DNA of 64,000 nt from Bacteroidales bacterium (GTDB taxonomy: Bacteria > Bacteroidota > Bacteroidia > Bacteroidales > F082), in contig JAFTUF010000060.1 in NCBI GenBank assembly GCA_017466405.1, forward strand, positions 1-64,000, in the 5' to 3' direction. Below, piece after piece: positions 46,887 to 57,662 of this stretch. The notes below the pieces were generated by a model. It had not been told where the DNA came from, searched no databases, and worked only from the letters and a program-made list of their open reading frames with translations. The position numbers were made by a program, and so were the translations under genes. Within the stretch, counting starts at the first letter, position 1. Each line of letters begins with the position of its first letter.

Positions 46887-48077
46887 ATGAAAAAATTGTT
46901 ACTTCTCTCCCTCTTCATCCTTTGTGCCAACATGATTCATTCTCAGGTGGAGTCTGAGTTCGAGAAATTCAAGCGGGAACAAGAAGAGACAATGAAGGCA
47001 ATGCAGCAAAGCGACAGCACTTTACTATCTTCCCTCGAAAAAGAATATCAGGATTACATCAAAGCGGAACAAGAAGCATACGCCAACTTCAAAAAGAAAA
47101 TGGGTAATCTTTGGGGCAGCGATAACGTAATAGAAAGTACTAATAAAGACTGGGTAGAATATTCCGATGACGGCAACAGCCGCAGCAGCGTCGATTTTGA
47201 AAAAGGCGAGGCGACAATAGAAATCATCGTCACTACCGAAGATGAACAATCGGAAGTAAGTTTAGAGAAGAAAGTCGAGGATAAGATAAAAGAACTCATC
47301 GTCAGCAGAGGCAAGACCAAAGATTATGACACCGAAAAAGAGAAAGCCGTTCCTTTGCAAGAGACGGCAGTACTCGAGAATCAGATACAGACACCTTCAG
47401 GAGAAATCATCACAGAAGACAATATCGACGAAGGAGTAAAGGAAATCGTCAAAGAGACCGTGGTGGAGAAGAAAGAAATAACAGGCGATGACGGGAAAAA
47501 GCGTCAAGTCGTAACGGTGAAGTTAGACCTGCTTCCCGACCATGTCAGGACGAGAGCCGAGAAATATAAAAACGAAGTAGATAAATATTGCGAGAAATAT
47601 GATGTCGATCCAGCGATGGCATACGCCGTAATGCAGACCGAATCGTCGTTCAATCCAAAAGCCAAGTCGCATGTGCCAGCATACGGCCTCATGCAGATAG
47701 TGCCGGCATCAGCAGGAAAAGACTGCGCTCAAAGTCTCAAGAAACCTTTCTCGAAACCGACAGCCAACTATCTTTATGAACCGGAAAACAACATCGAGAT
47801 GGGAGTACATTATCTTCATCTCCTTAAAAAACGCTATTACACCAAGGTGGAAGATTCAGACAGTCAGGATTTATGCGTGATAGCTTCATACAATACAGGC
47901 GCAGGCAATGTGGCAAGAGCTCTCCGTGGCGACACAAAAATATCTAAGGCAATACCTCAGATAAACGCAATGTCGTACGAAGAACTGTTTAAATATTTTG
48001 AAAGGAATCTTCTTCCTGAGACACAAAACTATATCAGAAAAGTCACAGAAAGAATGAAGGCTTATAAGAGTTTATAG
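46887..48077 (+). CDS. Lytic transglycosylase (MltC/Slt-type)
   Basis: Cleaves peptidoglycan glycan strands to 1,6-anhydro products in the periplasm. The start ATG at 46887 is preferred to the GTG at 46881 as it follows the -7 box. The signal peptide ends at IHSQ. The N-terminal half (FEKFKREQEETMKAM... to VEYSDDGNSRSSVDFEKGEATIEIIV) resembles the MltC N-terminal domain. The C-terminal SLT domain has YAVMQTESSFNPKAKSHVPAYGLMQIVP (catalytic Glu in TESSF) and SYNTGAGNV. Length 396. It follows lptD but has its own promoter. Confidence 0.9.
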   Translation: MKKLLLLSLFILCANMIHSQVESEFEKFKREQEETMKAMQQSDSTLLSSLEKEYQDYIKAEQEAYANFKKKMGNLWGSDNVIESTNKDWVEYSDDGNSRSSVDFEKGEATIEIIVTTEDEQSEVSLEKKVEDKIKELIVSRGKTKDYDTEKEKAVPLQETAVLENQIQTPSGEIITEDNIDEGVKEIVKETVVEKKEITGDDGKKRQVVTVKLDLLPDHVRTRAEKYKNEVDKYCEKYDVDPAMAYAVMQTESSFNPKAKSHVPAYGLMQIVPASAGKDCAQSLKKPFSKPTANYLYEPENNIEMGVHYLHLLKKRYYTKVEDSDSQDLCVIASYNTGAGNVARALRGDTKISKAIPQINAMSYEELFKYFERNLLPETQNYIRKVTERMKAYKSL

Positions 48078-48141
48078 TTCATAGTGTATAGTTTAGAGTA
48101 GTTGTAAGTTGAGAGTTTTGTAGTTTGATAGTTTATCGTAT

Positions 48142-48172
48142 GGACACATAATGTGTCCGATTGACACGTCTG
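48142..48172. repeat. Family A-like hairpin
   Basis: GGACACATAATGTGTCC is a perfect 8-bp-stem hairpin followed by GATTGACACGTCTGA, the right arm of family A. It is preceded by a TATAGTTCATAGTTTAGAG word-like tract (48070-48140). Confidence 0.65.
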
Positions 48173-48218
48173 AGAAAAACGAAATATTGATAATTGTTTA
48201 ACATCAAAATATAAAAAG

Positions 48219-48596
48219 ATGAAAAAAGTCATTTCAACAAAAAATGCTCCTGGAGCAATTGGTCCTTATAGCCAAGCTATCGAGGCTAACGGTATGTTAT
48301 TTATTTCTGGTCAACTTCCTGTAAATCCTGAGACAGGCAACATAGTGGAAGGCGGCATCTACGAACAAACAGAACAAGTCATGAAGAACCTCGAAGGTAT
48401 CTTGACAGAAGCTGGTTACACTTTCGACGACGTTGTCAAATCTACATGCTTGCTCAGCGACATGGCTAACTTCGCAGCGATGAATGAGGTATATGGCAAA
48501 CGCTTCGCTCAGAATCCTCCTGCAAGAGCAGCCTTCGCAGTGAAGACTCTCCCTAAAGAAGTTCTCATCGAGATAGAAATGATAGCAGCAAAATAA
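48219..48596 (+). CDS. ridA: RidA-family imine deaminase
   Basis: Hydrolyses reactive enamine/imine intermediates made by PLP enzymes such as serine/threonine dehydratases, protecting other enzymes. Signatures: APGAIGPYSQAIEANGMLFISGQLP, EQTEQVMKNLEGILTEAGY and NPPARAAFAVKTLPKEVLIEIEMIA, with the catalytic Arg in PPARAAF. Length 125 is normal. It stands alone with a following terminator. Confidence 0.94.
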   Translation: MKKVISTKNAPGAIGPYSQAIEANGMLFISGQLPVNPETGNIVEGGIYEQTEQVMKNLEGILTEAGYTFDDVVKSTCLLSDMANFAAMNEVYGKRFAQNPPARAAFAVKTLPKEVLIEIEMIAAK

Positions 48597-48608
48597 TCTA
48601 TTATTAAC

Positions 48609-48658
48609 GAGGGATTTCTGTCATGACGATTGTTATAACAGGAATCCCTATTTTTTTA
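48609..48658 (+). terminator. Rho-independent terminator after ridA
   Basis: GAGGGATTTCTGT pairs with ACAGGAATCCCTA around a 15-nt loop, followed by TTTTTTT. It ends just before the next gene. Confidence 0.88.
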
Positions 48659-48663
48659 ACATT

Positions 48664-49047
48664 ATGAAAAAAATAAACCTTTTAGCACTATTGTTCTTAG
48701 CACTCATCGCCACCTCATGCGGCGGAGGCTTAGAAGACCCAAAAATCGACAAGACACAAATCGTCGGCAAATGGATGACACCAGACGAGAAATATTTCGA
48801 GGTATATTACTCCGACGGAACAGGCAAGTTCTGGGACCTCAAAGACGACGTCACCGAAGAAGAAGCTTCGAAGTTCACATGGGAATTTGACGAAGGAGCC
48901 GACAATAAATTCTTCCAATATCACGAAATGGAAATCGGTGGAGCTATAGTACCTCAATACTGCAACATCTTAGAATTGACTGCTACGAACTTCAGATACA
49001 ACAACGACGGTTTTAGAGCAACATATAACCTCATCAGAGCCGAATAG
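48664..49047 (+). CDS. Small lipoprotein, lipocalin-like, function unknown
   Basis: 127 residues. The lipobox is ATSC, with the acylated Cys about residue 19, followed by Gly-Gly-Gly. The mature part reads IVGKWMTPDEKYFEVYYSDGTGKFWDL, the start of a lipocalin-like beta-barrel as in many Bacteroidota lipoproteins, and lacks catalytic motifs. The stop lies 2 bp before the AsmA-like gene start, so the two are translated from one transcript. It may assist the AsmA-like or MauE-like protein in the envelope. Confidence 0.8.
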   Translation: MKKINLLALLFLALIATSCGGGLEDPKIDKTQIVGKWMTPDEKYFEVYYSDGTGKFWDLKDDVTEEEASKFTWEFDEGADNKFFQYHEMEIGGAIVPQYCNILELTATNFRYNNDGFRATYNLIRAE

Positions 49048-49049
49048 CC

Positions 49050-52000
49050 ATGAATAAAGCACTGAAAATTACACTCATAAGTTTAGGTTCTTTGTTAGGA
49101 CTTATCTTGATAACAGCACTCATAGCTTGCTGGTTAGTATTCACTCCAGCTCGTCTTACCTCTATAGTGCGAAACCAAGCACCAAATTTCATCGACTGCG
49201 AGTTCGAGATAGAACAAGCCGACATCACATTATTCAAGTCGTTTCCTAAGTTAGGACTTAAGATAGACGATGTGGTAGTTATCAACCCGATGATAAACAG
49301 TCCTTCCGACACCCTCGTCTACATTCATGAGTGTATCGTTTCAGTGGATATAAAGAAATTCCTTAAAGAAGATAATATCATTATCGACAACTGCCGACTT
49401 AACGGAGGCTATGCCAATCTCTTCACCAACGAGTCGGGACAAACAAACCTCGACATCTTCCCTCCTTCAGAGCCCGACACCATTGAAGAAACATCGGAAT
49501 TTAATTATTCCATAGATTTGGCATTGTTAAAATTTGACAACATCTCGCTGAATTATACCGACCTCACACAAGGCTTGTCTGCCGACATCGACGGCTTCAA
49601 CATGATGGCTAAAGGCAAGATGAAGGGTAACACCATAGTTGGCGATGTCAACATGGCTTTGCGCAATATCGATTTCCAACAAGAGACAGATTCGTTGATG
49701 ATGGCTGTGGCACTTCACGACTTGAAGATGGAAGGCGAAGCCGAGATGATTGGCGATAATGTCAATGCCGACATCGCATTATCTTCTTCCAAGATGTTTT
49801 ATGAAAGCGGCAGTCAGACAGCAGAATTCGATTCATTTAATTTCAGATATGACGGCAGTGTAAACAATTACGACGCTGTCAAAGGCAATATGGAATTAGC
49901 TGTCAACGACATGTCATTCATTATGGATAAAGAGACGCTCCTCGACAAAGCCGACATCAGGATGATAAGTCCTATCAACGCCACCTTAAGTACAATGAAT
50001 GTGGAACTCGGAGCGTCGCAGCTTGCGCTCAACAACATCTTCATCGACCTCATCGGAAAGGTCGCTATGCCTAATGACGACATCATCCTCGACCTCAACA
50101 TAAATACAAATACCTTAATTGTAGAAGAGCTCATCGAACTCATTCCTGCCTCGATGCGCGAAGAATTACTTGATGGCATAGATGTCAAGGGCGAGCTACA
50201 GCTTGCAGCCGAAGTCGATGGCATTTATAACGAAAACTCCATGCCTGTCGTCAACGCTGAATTGAAATATAACAAAGGTATGGTCTCCATGCCAGAGATG
50301 CTTCCTTATCCGTTAACAAATCTTAACACTTCCATCAAAGCCGACATCGACCTCAACGACAAATCCGATGTCTATCTCAATTACCTTAACGCTCAGATGT
50401 CGAACTCGTCATTAGCTCTTTCTGGAACTATAAAAGACGTTATGAATAAGATGTATTGTAACATCAGTCTTAAAGCCAATGCCGACTTAGATGAGTTACA
50501 ATCATTTATTCCAGAAGGTATCATCGCCAAAGGTGACGTAAGTCTCGATGTGAGCGCCAATGTCAACAAGCATCAGATCGACAACATGGATTTCATGAAG
50601 TCCAAAATCAGAGGAGAGATGCAGTGGAACGACATGGAAGTCGTCTATGCCGACAGCATAAACGTAGATGCCGACAATCTTAATATTAATTTTGTTTTGC
50701 CCAACTCCGCTTCTGAGGACTTAAGCAACAGCCTCGCTGCCATAACGATTAGCGGCACTAACTTGGACGCTAAAGTCTCAGATATGATTGTCGCTAATCT
50801 AAGAGATTATAACATCGACGCACAGACATCTAACATCTTAGACGAAAACATCCCTATGTCGGTCTATGCCGATTATTCTTTCTCGAGGATAGAGGCTGCT
50901 ATGGACAGCATGGCGTTTTTCACTAACAATCCTAAAGGAAGCCTCGCCATGTTTATGAAAGAAAACAGCAACGATGCCTCATATATAGCTGTTTACAATG
51001 GCGACAGCCTCTCTTTCAAGATGGGCGATGAGATGTGCTTCGAGACAGAGAAACTCGACTTCAATGTCTCCGCCGATTATGACGACGACCAAGAAAGCAT
51101 CATCTTACAATGGAATCCTCACGCAGGCATCAAACTCGACAAAGCCATCTTCAGCATGAGCGACATACCTACACCTATCTATATCCCATCTATCGATTTC
51201 CAATACGACACCACTGGCATCGACATCAAAAACAGCAGCGTCGTCTTGGGCAATTCCGATTTCGAGTTGCAGGGCAAGTTCACTAATGTAGATGAGTTTT
51301 TCAGAAAGGAAGCCCTGCTTAAAGGAACGCTCGACTTCACTTCCAACTTTACCGACGTAAATCAGATTATGGAGCTCTTCAGCGGAATGGGCGACACCAC
51401 ACAAGTCGTTGAGGAGGTCGTTGTTGCCGATACCATCGAGGAAGAAAGAGAGCCTTTCATGGTACCAAAAGGTATCGACATCACTCTTAACACCAACATC
51501 AAGAGAGCAGAAGCTGGGAACATGTCGCTCACCGACGTAGGCGGCGGACTCACTGTCAAAAACGGCGTCCTCGTCATGGAGGAGATGGGCTTCACCACCG
51601 ACGCCGCCACTATGATGCTCACCGCAATGTATAAGTCGCCACGCAGAAATCACCTCTACTTAGGCTTCGACCTGCATCTATTGGAGATAGACATCGCTGA
51701 GATGATTGACATAATACCTGAATTGGACACCCTCGTACCAATGCTCAGCTCTTTTGCAGGAAAGGCAGAGTTCCATCTATCGGCAGAGACATACCTCAAC
51801 TCACAATATGAGATGAAAGTGTCAACCCTTAGAGGAGCGACGGCAATACACGGAAAAGACCTTGTCATCCTCGACAACAATACATACAAGAAGTTGGGAC
51901 GATTCCTCGGTTTCAAAGACAAGGAACATAATAAAATCGATAACCTCTCTGTCGAGATTACCGCCTTCAAGAACGAGATCGACGTATATCCTACACTCAT

Positions 52001-52268
52001 AACAATAGATAAATATCATGCTGTGGTCGGAGGCCGTCACAACCTGAACATGACATTCGACTACAAGATTGGTATGTCGAATCCATGGCCTTTCAAGAGG
52101 TTAGGTATCATCATCAGCGGAACACCGGAAGACACCAAGTTTAGATTCAAGAACAAGAAGAACATAGACCTTGACGAACCTGAAGGCAATAGCGAAGACG
52201 TTCACGTGATGGAACAGGCATTAAGGCTGAAGAAAATGATATACGAATCTCTTAATGAAGACCTCTAA
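49050..52268 (+). CDS. AsmA-family envelope protein
   Basis: 1072 residues: one N-terminal membrane anchor (about 7-30, LISLGSLLGLILITALIACWLVF), then a long periplasmic region of repeated beta-strands of the AsmA/TamB-like type (for example SSLALSGTIKDVMNKMYCNISLKANADLDEL and the C-terminal GKDLVILDNNTYKKLGRFLGFKDKEHNKIDNLSVEITAFKNEIDVYPTLITIDKYHAVVGG). Such proteins are thought to form hydrophobic grooves carrying phospholipids between membranes. It is part of an operon with the upstream lipoprotein (2-bp gap) and the downstream MauE-like gene (3-bp gap). Confidence 0.88.
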   Translation: MNKALKITLISLGSLLGLILITALIACWLVFTPARLTSIVRNQAPNFIDCEFEIEQADITLFKSFPKLGLKIDDVVVINPMINSPSDTLVYIHECIVSVDIKKFLKEDNIIIDNCRLNGGYANLFTNESGQTNLDIFPPSEPDTIEETSEFNYSIDLALLKFDNISLNYTDLTQGLSADIDGFNMMAKGKMKGNTIVGDVNMALRNIDFQQETDSLMMAVALHDLKMEGEAEMIGDNVNADIALSSSKMFYESGSQTAEFDSFNFRYDGSVNNYDAVKGNMELAVNDMSFIMDKETLLDKADIRMISPINATLSTMNVELGASQLALNNIFIDLIGKVAMPNDDIILDLNINTNTLIVEELIELIPASMREELLDGIDVKGELQLAAEVDGIYNENSMPVVNAELKYNKGMVSMPEMLPYPLTNLNTSIKADIDLNDKSDVYLNYLNAQMSNSSLALSGTIKDVMNKMYCNISLKANADLDELQSFIPEGIIAKGDVSLDVSANVNKHQIDNMDFMKSKIRGEMQWNDMEVVYADSINVDADNLNINFVLPNSASEDLSNSLAAITISGTNLDAKVSDMIVANLRDYNIDAQTSNILDENIPMSVYADYSFSRIEAAMDSMAFFTNNPKGSLAMFMKENSNDASYIAVYNGDSLSFKMGDEMCFETEKLDFNVSADYDDDQESIILQWNPHAGIKLDKAIFSMSDIPTPIYIPSIDFQYDTTGIDIKNSSVVLGNSDFELQGKFTNVDEFFRKEALLKGTLDFTSNFTDVNQIMELFSGMGDTTQVVEEVVVADTIEEEREPFMVPKGIDITLNTNIKRAEAGNMSLTDVGGGLTVKNGVLVMEEMGFTTDAATMMLTAMYKSPRRNHLYLGFDLHLLEIDIAEMIDIIPELDTLVPMLSSFAGKAEFHLSAETYLNSQYEMKVSTLRGATAIHGKDLVILDNNTYKKLGRFLGFKDKEHNKIDNLSVEITAFKNEIDVYPTLITIDKYHAVVGGRHNLNMTFDYKIGMSNPWPFKRLGIIISGTPEDTKFRFKNKKNIDLDEPEGNSEDVHVMEQALRLKKMIYESLNEDL

Positions 52269-52271
52269 GAC

Positions 52272-53330
<1,059 letters not shown>

Positions 53331-53342
<12 letters not shown>

Positions 53343-53404
53343 GAATCGAACTCATGACCTCTTGACTGCCAGTCAAACGCTCTAGCCAACTGAGCTAATG
53401 CCCC
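53331..53404 (-). tRNA. tRNA-Ala (anticodon GGC)
   Basis: 74 nt with full cloverleaf: acceptor GGGGCAT/ATGCTCC with the G3-U70 pair that identifies tRNA-Ala, D arm GCTC/GAGC, anticodon stem TTTGA/TCAAG with loop CTGGCAG, T arm ATGAG/CTCAT with TTCGATT. Discriminator A; CCA is not encoded. It has its own -7 box (53420-53427). The last 12 bp overlap the 3' end of the MauE-like gene on the opposite strand, with no gap for a terminator. Confidence 0.95.
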
Positions 53405-53419
53405 ATCATTTTGCGAATG

Positions 53420-53427
53420 CAAAGATA
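53420..53427 (-). promoter_or_regulatory. -7 box of tRNA-Ala (TATCTTTG)
   Basis: TAnnTTTG on the minus strand, 15 bp before the mature tRNA 5' end, predicting a 5' leader of about 12 nt. Confidence 0.65.
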
Positions 53428-53484
53428 TGATTTTTTTCAATTGTAATACATTATTTTAAAATAAATTTTTAATTCCTACACTTC

Positions 53485-55914
53485 TCATTTTCCTAAGACT
53501 AACCTCAGCTCGAAATATGAGAAATCTTCTCCTAAGACATCACGAGCTGCAGTAACGGATGTGTCGCCTGTTTCTTCGTAATATTCTCTTATTATCTCTA
53601 TATGTTCCTTGCTGACAAAGTCTTCAATATCATAAAAACCGTTCTTGACGATAGTGCCGACATGTGTCTCTATAGTGCTTCTGGCAAATTCTCTTTCCTT
53701 GGCAATCTCGTCTATTGTAAATCCTTCGTCGAGAAGCTCTAATGTCTTCATCTCGCTGCGCGATAATTTTATTTCTTTGAGCGAATCTTCGTCGTCGAAG
53801 TCCATCTTCTCTAAACCCTGCGACTCCAAAACCATATTGATAATATCCGCACCGAAACTCTTGATACGTGTAGCGCCAAGTTTCGAAATCTCCTTCAGTT
53901 CTTTTATCGTGACAGGCTTCTTCTCGACAATAGCCGTCAGCACGCTCTTAGGCAAGACACGATATTCTTCCACCTCCATCTCGAAAGCTTTCTCATCACG
54001 CCATTTCAACAGTTTATCTAACAACGGCTTATCCTTCTTATCGACAGACTTCGATTTCAGTTTCACAGATTTAAGATTTTCTGCTTCGACTGTCTTCTTG
54101 TTTTTTAACTCGAGATATTTCTCTGTGTCGAAGCCTTTTTTCGTAAGGTTAAGACAAGCCGTCTTGACATATAGTATCTCTTTAATCAAATCGAGGACAG
54201 CCTTGACAGAAGTATTGACCGTCTTGTTATCAGTCTCGCTGACGCTTTCGTTGATATTTTCTAATTCATTGAGTTTATTGAAGAAATATTCTGAGGCTTT
54301 CTTGATTCTCTCTTGAAGGAAAGAAAAATCGGTATTGGTTCTGTTGATAAAGATAGAGTCAATCTGTCGAGCGAATTTCATCTCCACATCTACAATCTCA
54401 TCTCTGAATTTCTGACGTCTTGTGCTGATAGTATCGACAGTTTCTTTCGTGAAGATATTGTCGTTTTCACGAATTACTTTTGCGAGGCGGTTGATCTGTA
54501 TCTCTAAGTCTTTGAAATTGAAAAGGTCGAGAATCATCTGATGAAAGAAGTTCCATTCTTCTTCACGCAGTTTCTCTTCGTTAGGTTCGAGAGACGGAAT
54601 CTTTTCTACATAATTATTAATAGTATAATCGTTGAACAATACGTTTCTCGATAATTTTGTCTGAAGCACGAGACCTTCTAAGGAGGTGCATCGGCTCAAC
54701 GCCACATAGACCTGTCCATGAGCGAAAGCCATCTCGGCGTTGAGAATAACTTTATCGAACGTAAGTCCCTGACTCTTATGTATGGTTATTGCCCATGCTG
54801 TCTTCAGAGGTATCTGTGTGAAACTACCTATCTCTTTCTCTTCAATCTCGTTGGTCTCCTCGTTGAGAGTATATTCAAAGTTCTGCCATTTCACAGGTGT
54901 CACGTTGATTATTTCCTTGTCGCACTTCACCTTGATGCCGGTGCTTTTGTCATAATCGACGATCTTTCCTATCTTTCCGTTGTAATATTCTTTCTCTGGC
55001 GAAGGGTCGTTCTTCACGAACATGACCTGTGCTCCTACTTTCAGCTCGAGAGTCTCTTTCGTTGGATATGCGTTCTGAGGAAATATTCCTTCTATCTCAG
55101 CCTCGAAAGTCAGCATCTTAGATTTTATCTCCTTCAGTTTCTCTTCATTAATCTCATCAGCTTGCTGGTTATGTGTCGTCAGGGTTATATAACCCTCGTC
55201 GTCATCAGGATTGAAATCTGGTTTGTATCGTGAGTTGAGCAGATCGAGGTTTCTGTTATCGAGTTTGTTGTTTCTCACCTGGTTAAGCATCTCGATGAAA
55301 GCGGTGTCGCTCTGACGATAGATATGGTCTAGCTCCACGCAGATATACGGATTTTTCTGTAGCACGAGGCTGTCGAAGAAAAACACCGACTTATAATAAG
55401 GCTGTAGCAGTTCCCATTCATTAGGACGCGCCACAGGAGCGAGCTGTTGTATGTCGCCTATCATGAGAAGCTGCACTCCGCCGAAAGGCTTGTCGCTACG
55501 TCTTACTTTTCTAAGCACGTTATCCACAGCGTCGAGGAGATCGGCGCGAACCATACTTATCTCATCGATGACGAGGAGGTCGAGACTGCGCATGATTTTC
55601 AGCTTCGTCTTGTTGATTTTCTGTGCGCTGAGTCCTGATGCTGGCAGCGACTTGTTCACCGTTCCGGTATCCGGCACTATAGGCCCGAAAGGAAGTTGGA
55701 AAAATGAATGTATAGTGACGCCGCCCGCGTTGATAGCAGCGACACCCGTCGGAGCCACGATGACCATCCGCTTATATGTGCTGATGGCAAGGTTGCGGAG
55801 GAAGGTGGTCTTACCAGTACCAGCTTTTCCTGTAAGAAAGATGTTGACATCGGTGTTCTGAACAAACCTCGTCAACAACTCAATCTTTTCGTTTTTAAAT
55901 TCTTTAGGTTCCAT
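53485..55914 (-). CDS. PIF1-like helicase with HRDC and helix-turn-helix C-terminus
   Basis: Superfamily 1 5'-3' DNA helicase, 809 residues. Walker A is IFLTGKAGTGKTTFLRNL (about 25-42), Walker B LLVIDEISMVRADLLD, followed by GDIQQLAPV, LDHIYRQSD and the C-terminal RecA motifs TAWAITIHKSQGLTFDKVI and YVALSRCTSLEGL. Residues about 640-710 (LLDKLLKWRDEKAFEMEVEEYRVLPKSVLTAI) form an HRDC domain, and the end contains an HTH (LLDEGFTIDEIAKEREFARSTIETHVGTIV) as in RQC-type proteins. PIF1 helicases unwind G-quadruplexes and repeats, notable beside the G-rich array 500 bp away. Start at ATG 55914; sensor kinase 38 bp upstream. Confidence 0.9.
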   Translation of the reverse strand: MEPKEFKNEKIELLTRFVQNTDVNIFLTGKAGTGKTTFLRNLAISTYKRMVIVAPTGVAAINAGGVTIHSFFQLPFGPIVPDTGTVNKSLPASGLSAQKINKTKLKIMRSLDLLVIDEISMVRADLLDAVDNVLRKVRRSDKPFGGVQLLMIGDIQQLAPVARPNEWELLQPYYKSVFFFDSLVLQKNPYICVELDHIYRQSDTAFIEMLNQVRNNKLDNRNLDLLNSRYKPDFNPDDDEGYITLTTHNQQADEINEEKLKEIKSKMLTFEAEIEGIFPQNAYPTKETLELKVGAQVMFVKNDPSPEKEYYNGKIGKIVDYDKSTGIKVKCDKEIINVTPVKWQNFEYTLNEETNEIEEKEIGSFTQIPLKTAWAITIHKSQGLTFDKVILNAEMAFAHGQVYVALSRCTSLEGLVLQTKLSRNVLFNDYTINNYVEKIPSLEPNEEKLREEEWNFFHQMILDLFNFKDLEIQINRLAKVIRENDNIFTKETVDTISTRRQKFRDEIVDVEMKFARQIDSIFINRTNTDFSFLQERIKKASEYFFNKLNELENINESVSETDNKTVNTSVKAVLDLIKEILYVKTACLNLTKKGFDTEKYLELKNKKTVEAENLKSVKLKSKSVDKKDKPLLDKLLKWRDEKAFEMEVEEYRVLPKSVLTAIVEKKPVTIKELKEISKLGATRIKSFGADIINMVLESQGLEKMDFDDEDSLKEIKLSRSEMKTLELLDEGFTIDEIAKEREFARSTIETHVGTIVKNGFYDIEDFVSKEHIEIIREYYEETGDTSVTAARDVLGEDFSYFELRLVLGK

Positions 55915-55935
55915 AAGTTTTGATTAAAATTTATA

Positions 55936-55958
55936 AAATTGTGAATTATGCATTATGA
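55936..55958. repeat. AT-rich word-like tract (AATTATGCATTATGAAC)
   Basis: Short copy of the tract at 3123-3188, at the 3' end of the sensor kinase gene, supplying its stop codon region. Confidence 0.6.
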
Positions 55959-57482
55959 ACTTTTCTTCATGCTCACTCTGAACGTCGTTCCTTGTCCCAC
56001 GATAGACGATTTTACGAATATCTTTCCTTTATGATAATCTTCTATGATGCGTCGTGCTAATGAGAGACCAAGTCCCCAGCCGCGTTTCTTGCTCGTATAA
56101 CCAGGCTTGAAGATTTCTTTATAAGCTGAACGCTGCATTCCTTTGCCGGTATCTGTCACATCGATATAAACGTTCTCGGCGTCTTCAGTCATCTCGACGG
56201 TCAGGTCGCCGTGGTCTTCCATAGCGTCGAGGGCATTTTTAGTGAGATTCTCCAACACCCAGCTGAACAGAGCAGCGTCTAATGGTATGACAATCTCGCG
56301 ATTCGGAATCTTGATGTCGAAGTTGAATTTGTTGTTGGCGAAACGACGTTTGAGATAATTCATAGTGTCGTTGACGGCAGCCACCACGTCGTGAGGTTCT
56401 AAGGTTGGGATGGAACCGATCTTAGAGAAACGCTCTGTGATGGTCTTCATCCTGTCGATGTCTTTCTCCATCTCCGTTGTCCCGATGAAAGGAGTGTCTT
56501 GTAACTTAAGGAGTTCTATCCAACCCATGAGCGAGGTGAGCGGCGTTCCAATCTGATGAGCTGTCTCTTTCGCCATGCCAGCCCACACCTGATTCTGCTC
56601 CGAACGACGTGCGTAACTGAAGAGAAGATAAGCGACGATGATGAAGAAGGTGAAGACGAAAATCTGCACTATAGGGAAGTAACTGACGATACGAAGAAGG
56701 TCGGAGCTGCGATAATAGATGTAAGCTTTCTCGCCATCTAAGTAATTCACTTCTATAGGCATATTCTCGTCACTCATTATCTCGAGCTGTCGTTCTACAT
56801 AATCGCTGTTGTTCATCATAGAAGCGTCGAGGTTGCCAAAACTGAGAATCTCTCTTTGCGACTGGTCGAGGATGATGACAGGGACGCCGGCGGCGTTGTC
56901 GGCTACATCGCTAATGAAGAAGTTGAACATATCGTCGAGGACGTTACGGAGTTCCGTATAAATAAGCGATTCGTTGTAATAGAGATAAGATTCTTTTCCG
57001 TAAATATCAATCTTTATCGGAGGATAAATGCTGAAGTCTTCTTGCATATCAGCGTCGAAGAACTCTTTACCCTGATGCTTCTTCGGAAGGTTGATGGAGA
57101 GCGTGATGTTGTTGTCGCTATCCGTTATGATGACAGGAATGCTGATATTACTTTGTATGATTTCCAGATAAACGCTAGTGTTTTCGTTCGACGATGCTGC
57201 CAGAAAACGACGATACGCCATAGCAAGAAGCTCCACTCTCTTACTTTCCTGCGCACTTACCTCATTAAAAAACAGCTCTGTATAATTCATCAACTCCGCA
57301 TGATTCTGAACTGCCTCAGCCCACATCGTCATCTGTCGCTGCTCCTGAGCCGCGAACCTCTTCACGAGATTGTTGGTATAATACATCGAGAGACTGACAA
57401 TCACGACAGCGATAATGGAAAGGGCTATCTTCCACCTTTTCTTCCTAGCATATAAGTCAACGTTTATTTTCTTGCCTGACAT
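55953..57482 (-). CDS. Sensor histidine kinase
   Basis: Inner-membrane two-component sensor, 509 residues. Two membrane segments (about 17-38 and 262-284) flank a periplasmic sensor region. The H box GMAKETAHQIGTPLTSLMGW (phospho-acceptor His about residue 310) and the ATPase boxes NLTKNALDAMEDHG, DTGKGM and FKPGYTSKKRGWGLGLSLARRI are intact. No response regulator lies next to it, so the partner is probably elsewhere. The helicase gene follows 38 bp downstream and may be cotranscribed. Confidence 0.92.
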   Translation of the reverse strand: MSGKKINVDLYARKKRWKIALSIIAVVIVSLSMYYTNNLVKRFAAQEQRQMTMWAEAVQNHAELMNYTELFFNEVSAQESKRVELLAMAYRRFLAASSNENTSVYLEIIQSNISIPVIITDSDNNITLSINLPKKHQGKEFFDADMQEDFSIYPPIKIDIYGKESYLYYNESLIYTELRNVLDDMFNFFISDVADNAAGVPVIILDQSQREILSFGNLDASMMNNSDYVERQLEIMSDENMPIEVNYLDGEKAYIYYRSSDLLRIVSYFPIVQIFVFTFFIIVAYLLFSYARRSEQNQVWAGMAKETAHQIGTPLTSLMGWIELLKLQDTPFIGTTEMEKDIDRMKTITERFSKIGSIPTLEPHDVVAAVNDTMNYLKRRFANNKFNFDIKIPNREIVIPLDAALFSWVLENLTKNALDAMEDHGDLTVEMTEDAENVYIDVTDTGKGMQRSAYKEIFKPGYTSKKRGWGLGLSLARRIIEDYHKGKIFVKSSIVGQGTTFRVSMKKSS

Positions 57483-57508
57483 AAAATTCTATTCTTCTTA
57501 TTATTAAT

Positions 57509-57565
57509 GAGACGCAGCAACAACATATTGTTTATTTTCTTCGGTGTTGTTGATACGTCTCTACA
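57509..57565. repeat. Family A hairpin element (CAACAACA arms)
   Basis: GAGACGCAGCAACAACA pairs with TGTTGTTGATACGTCTCTACA; the loop is TATTGTTTATTTTCTTCGG, nearly identical to the loop at 41824. The arm differs from other copies on both sides together. It lies between divergent genes. Confidence 0.9.
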
Positions 57566-57662
57566 TTGTTACCTTTCTGCAAACTTACGAAAAAAATAAT
57601 GATTATATATTTAAAAAAAACGTAATTTTACAAACTATTATTGTAACATAAATATTCAAACT

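Noticed and set aside
51105-51653. 182-residue frame antisense to the AsmA-like gene
   Set aside because: No signal or domain; it arises from the codon bias of the coding strand.
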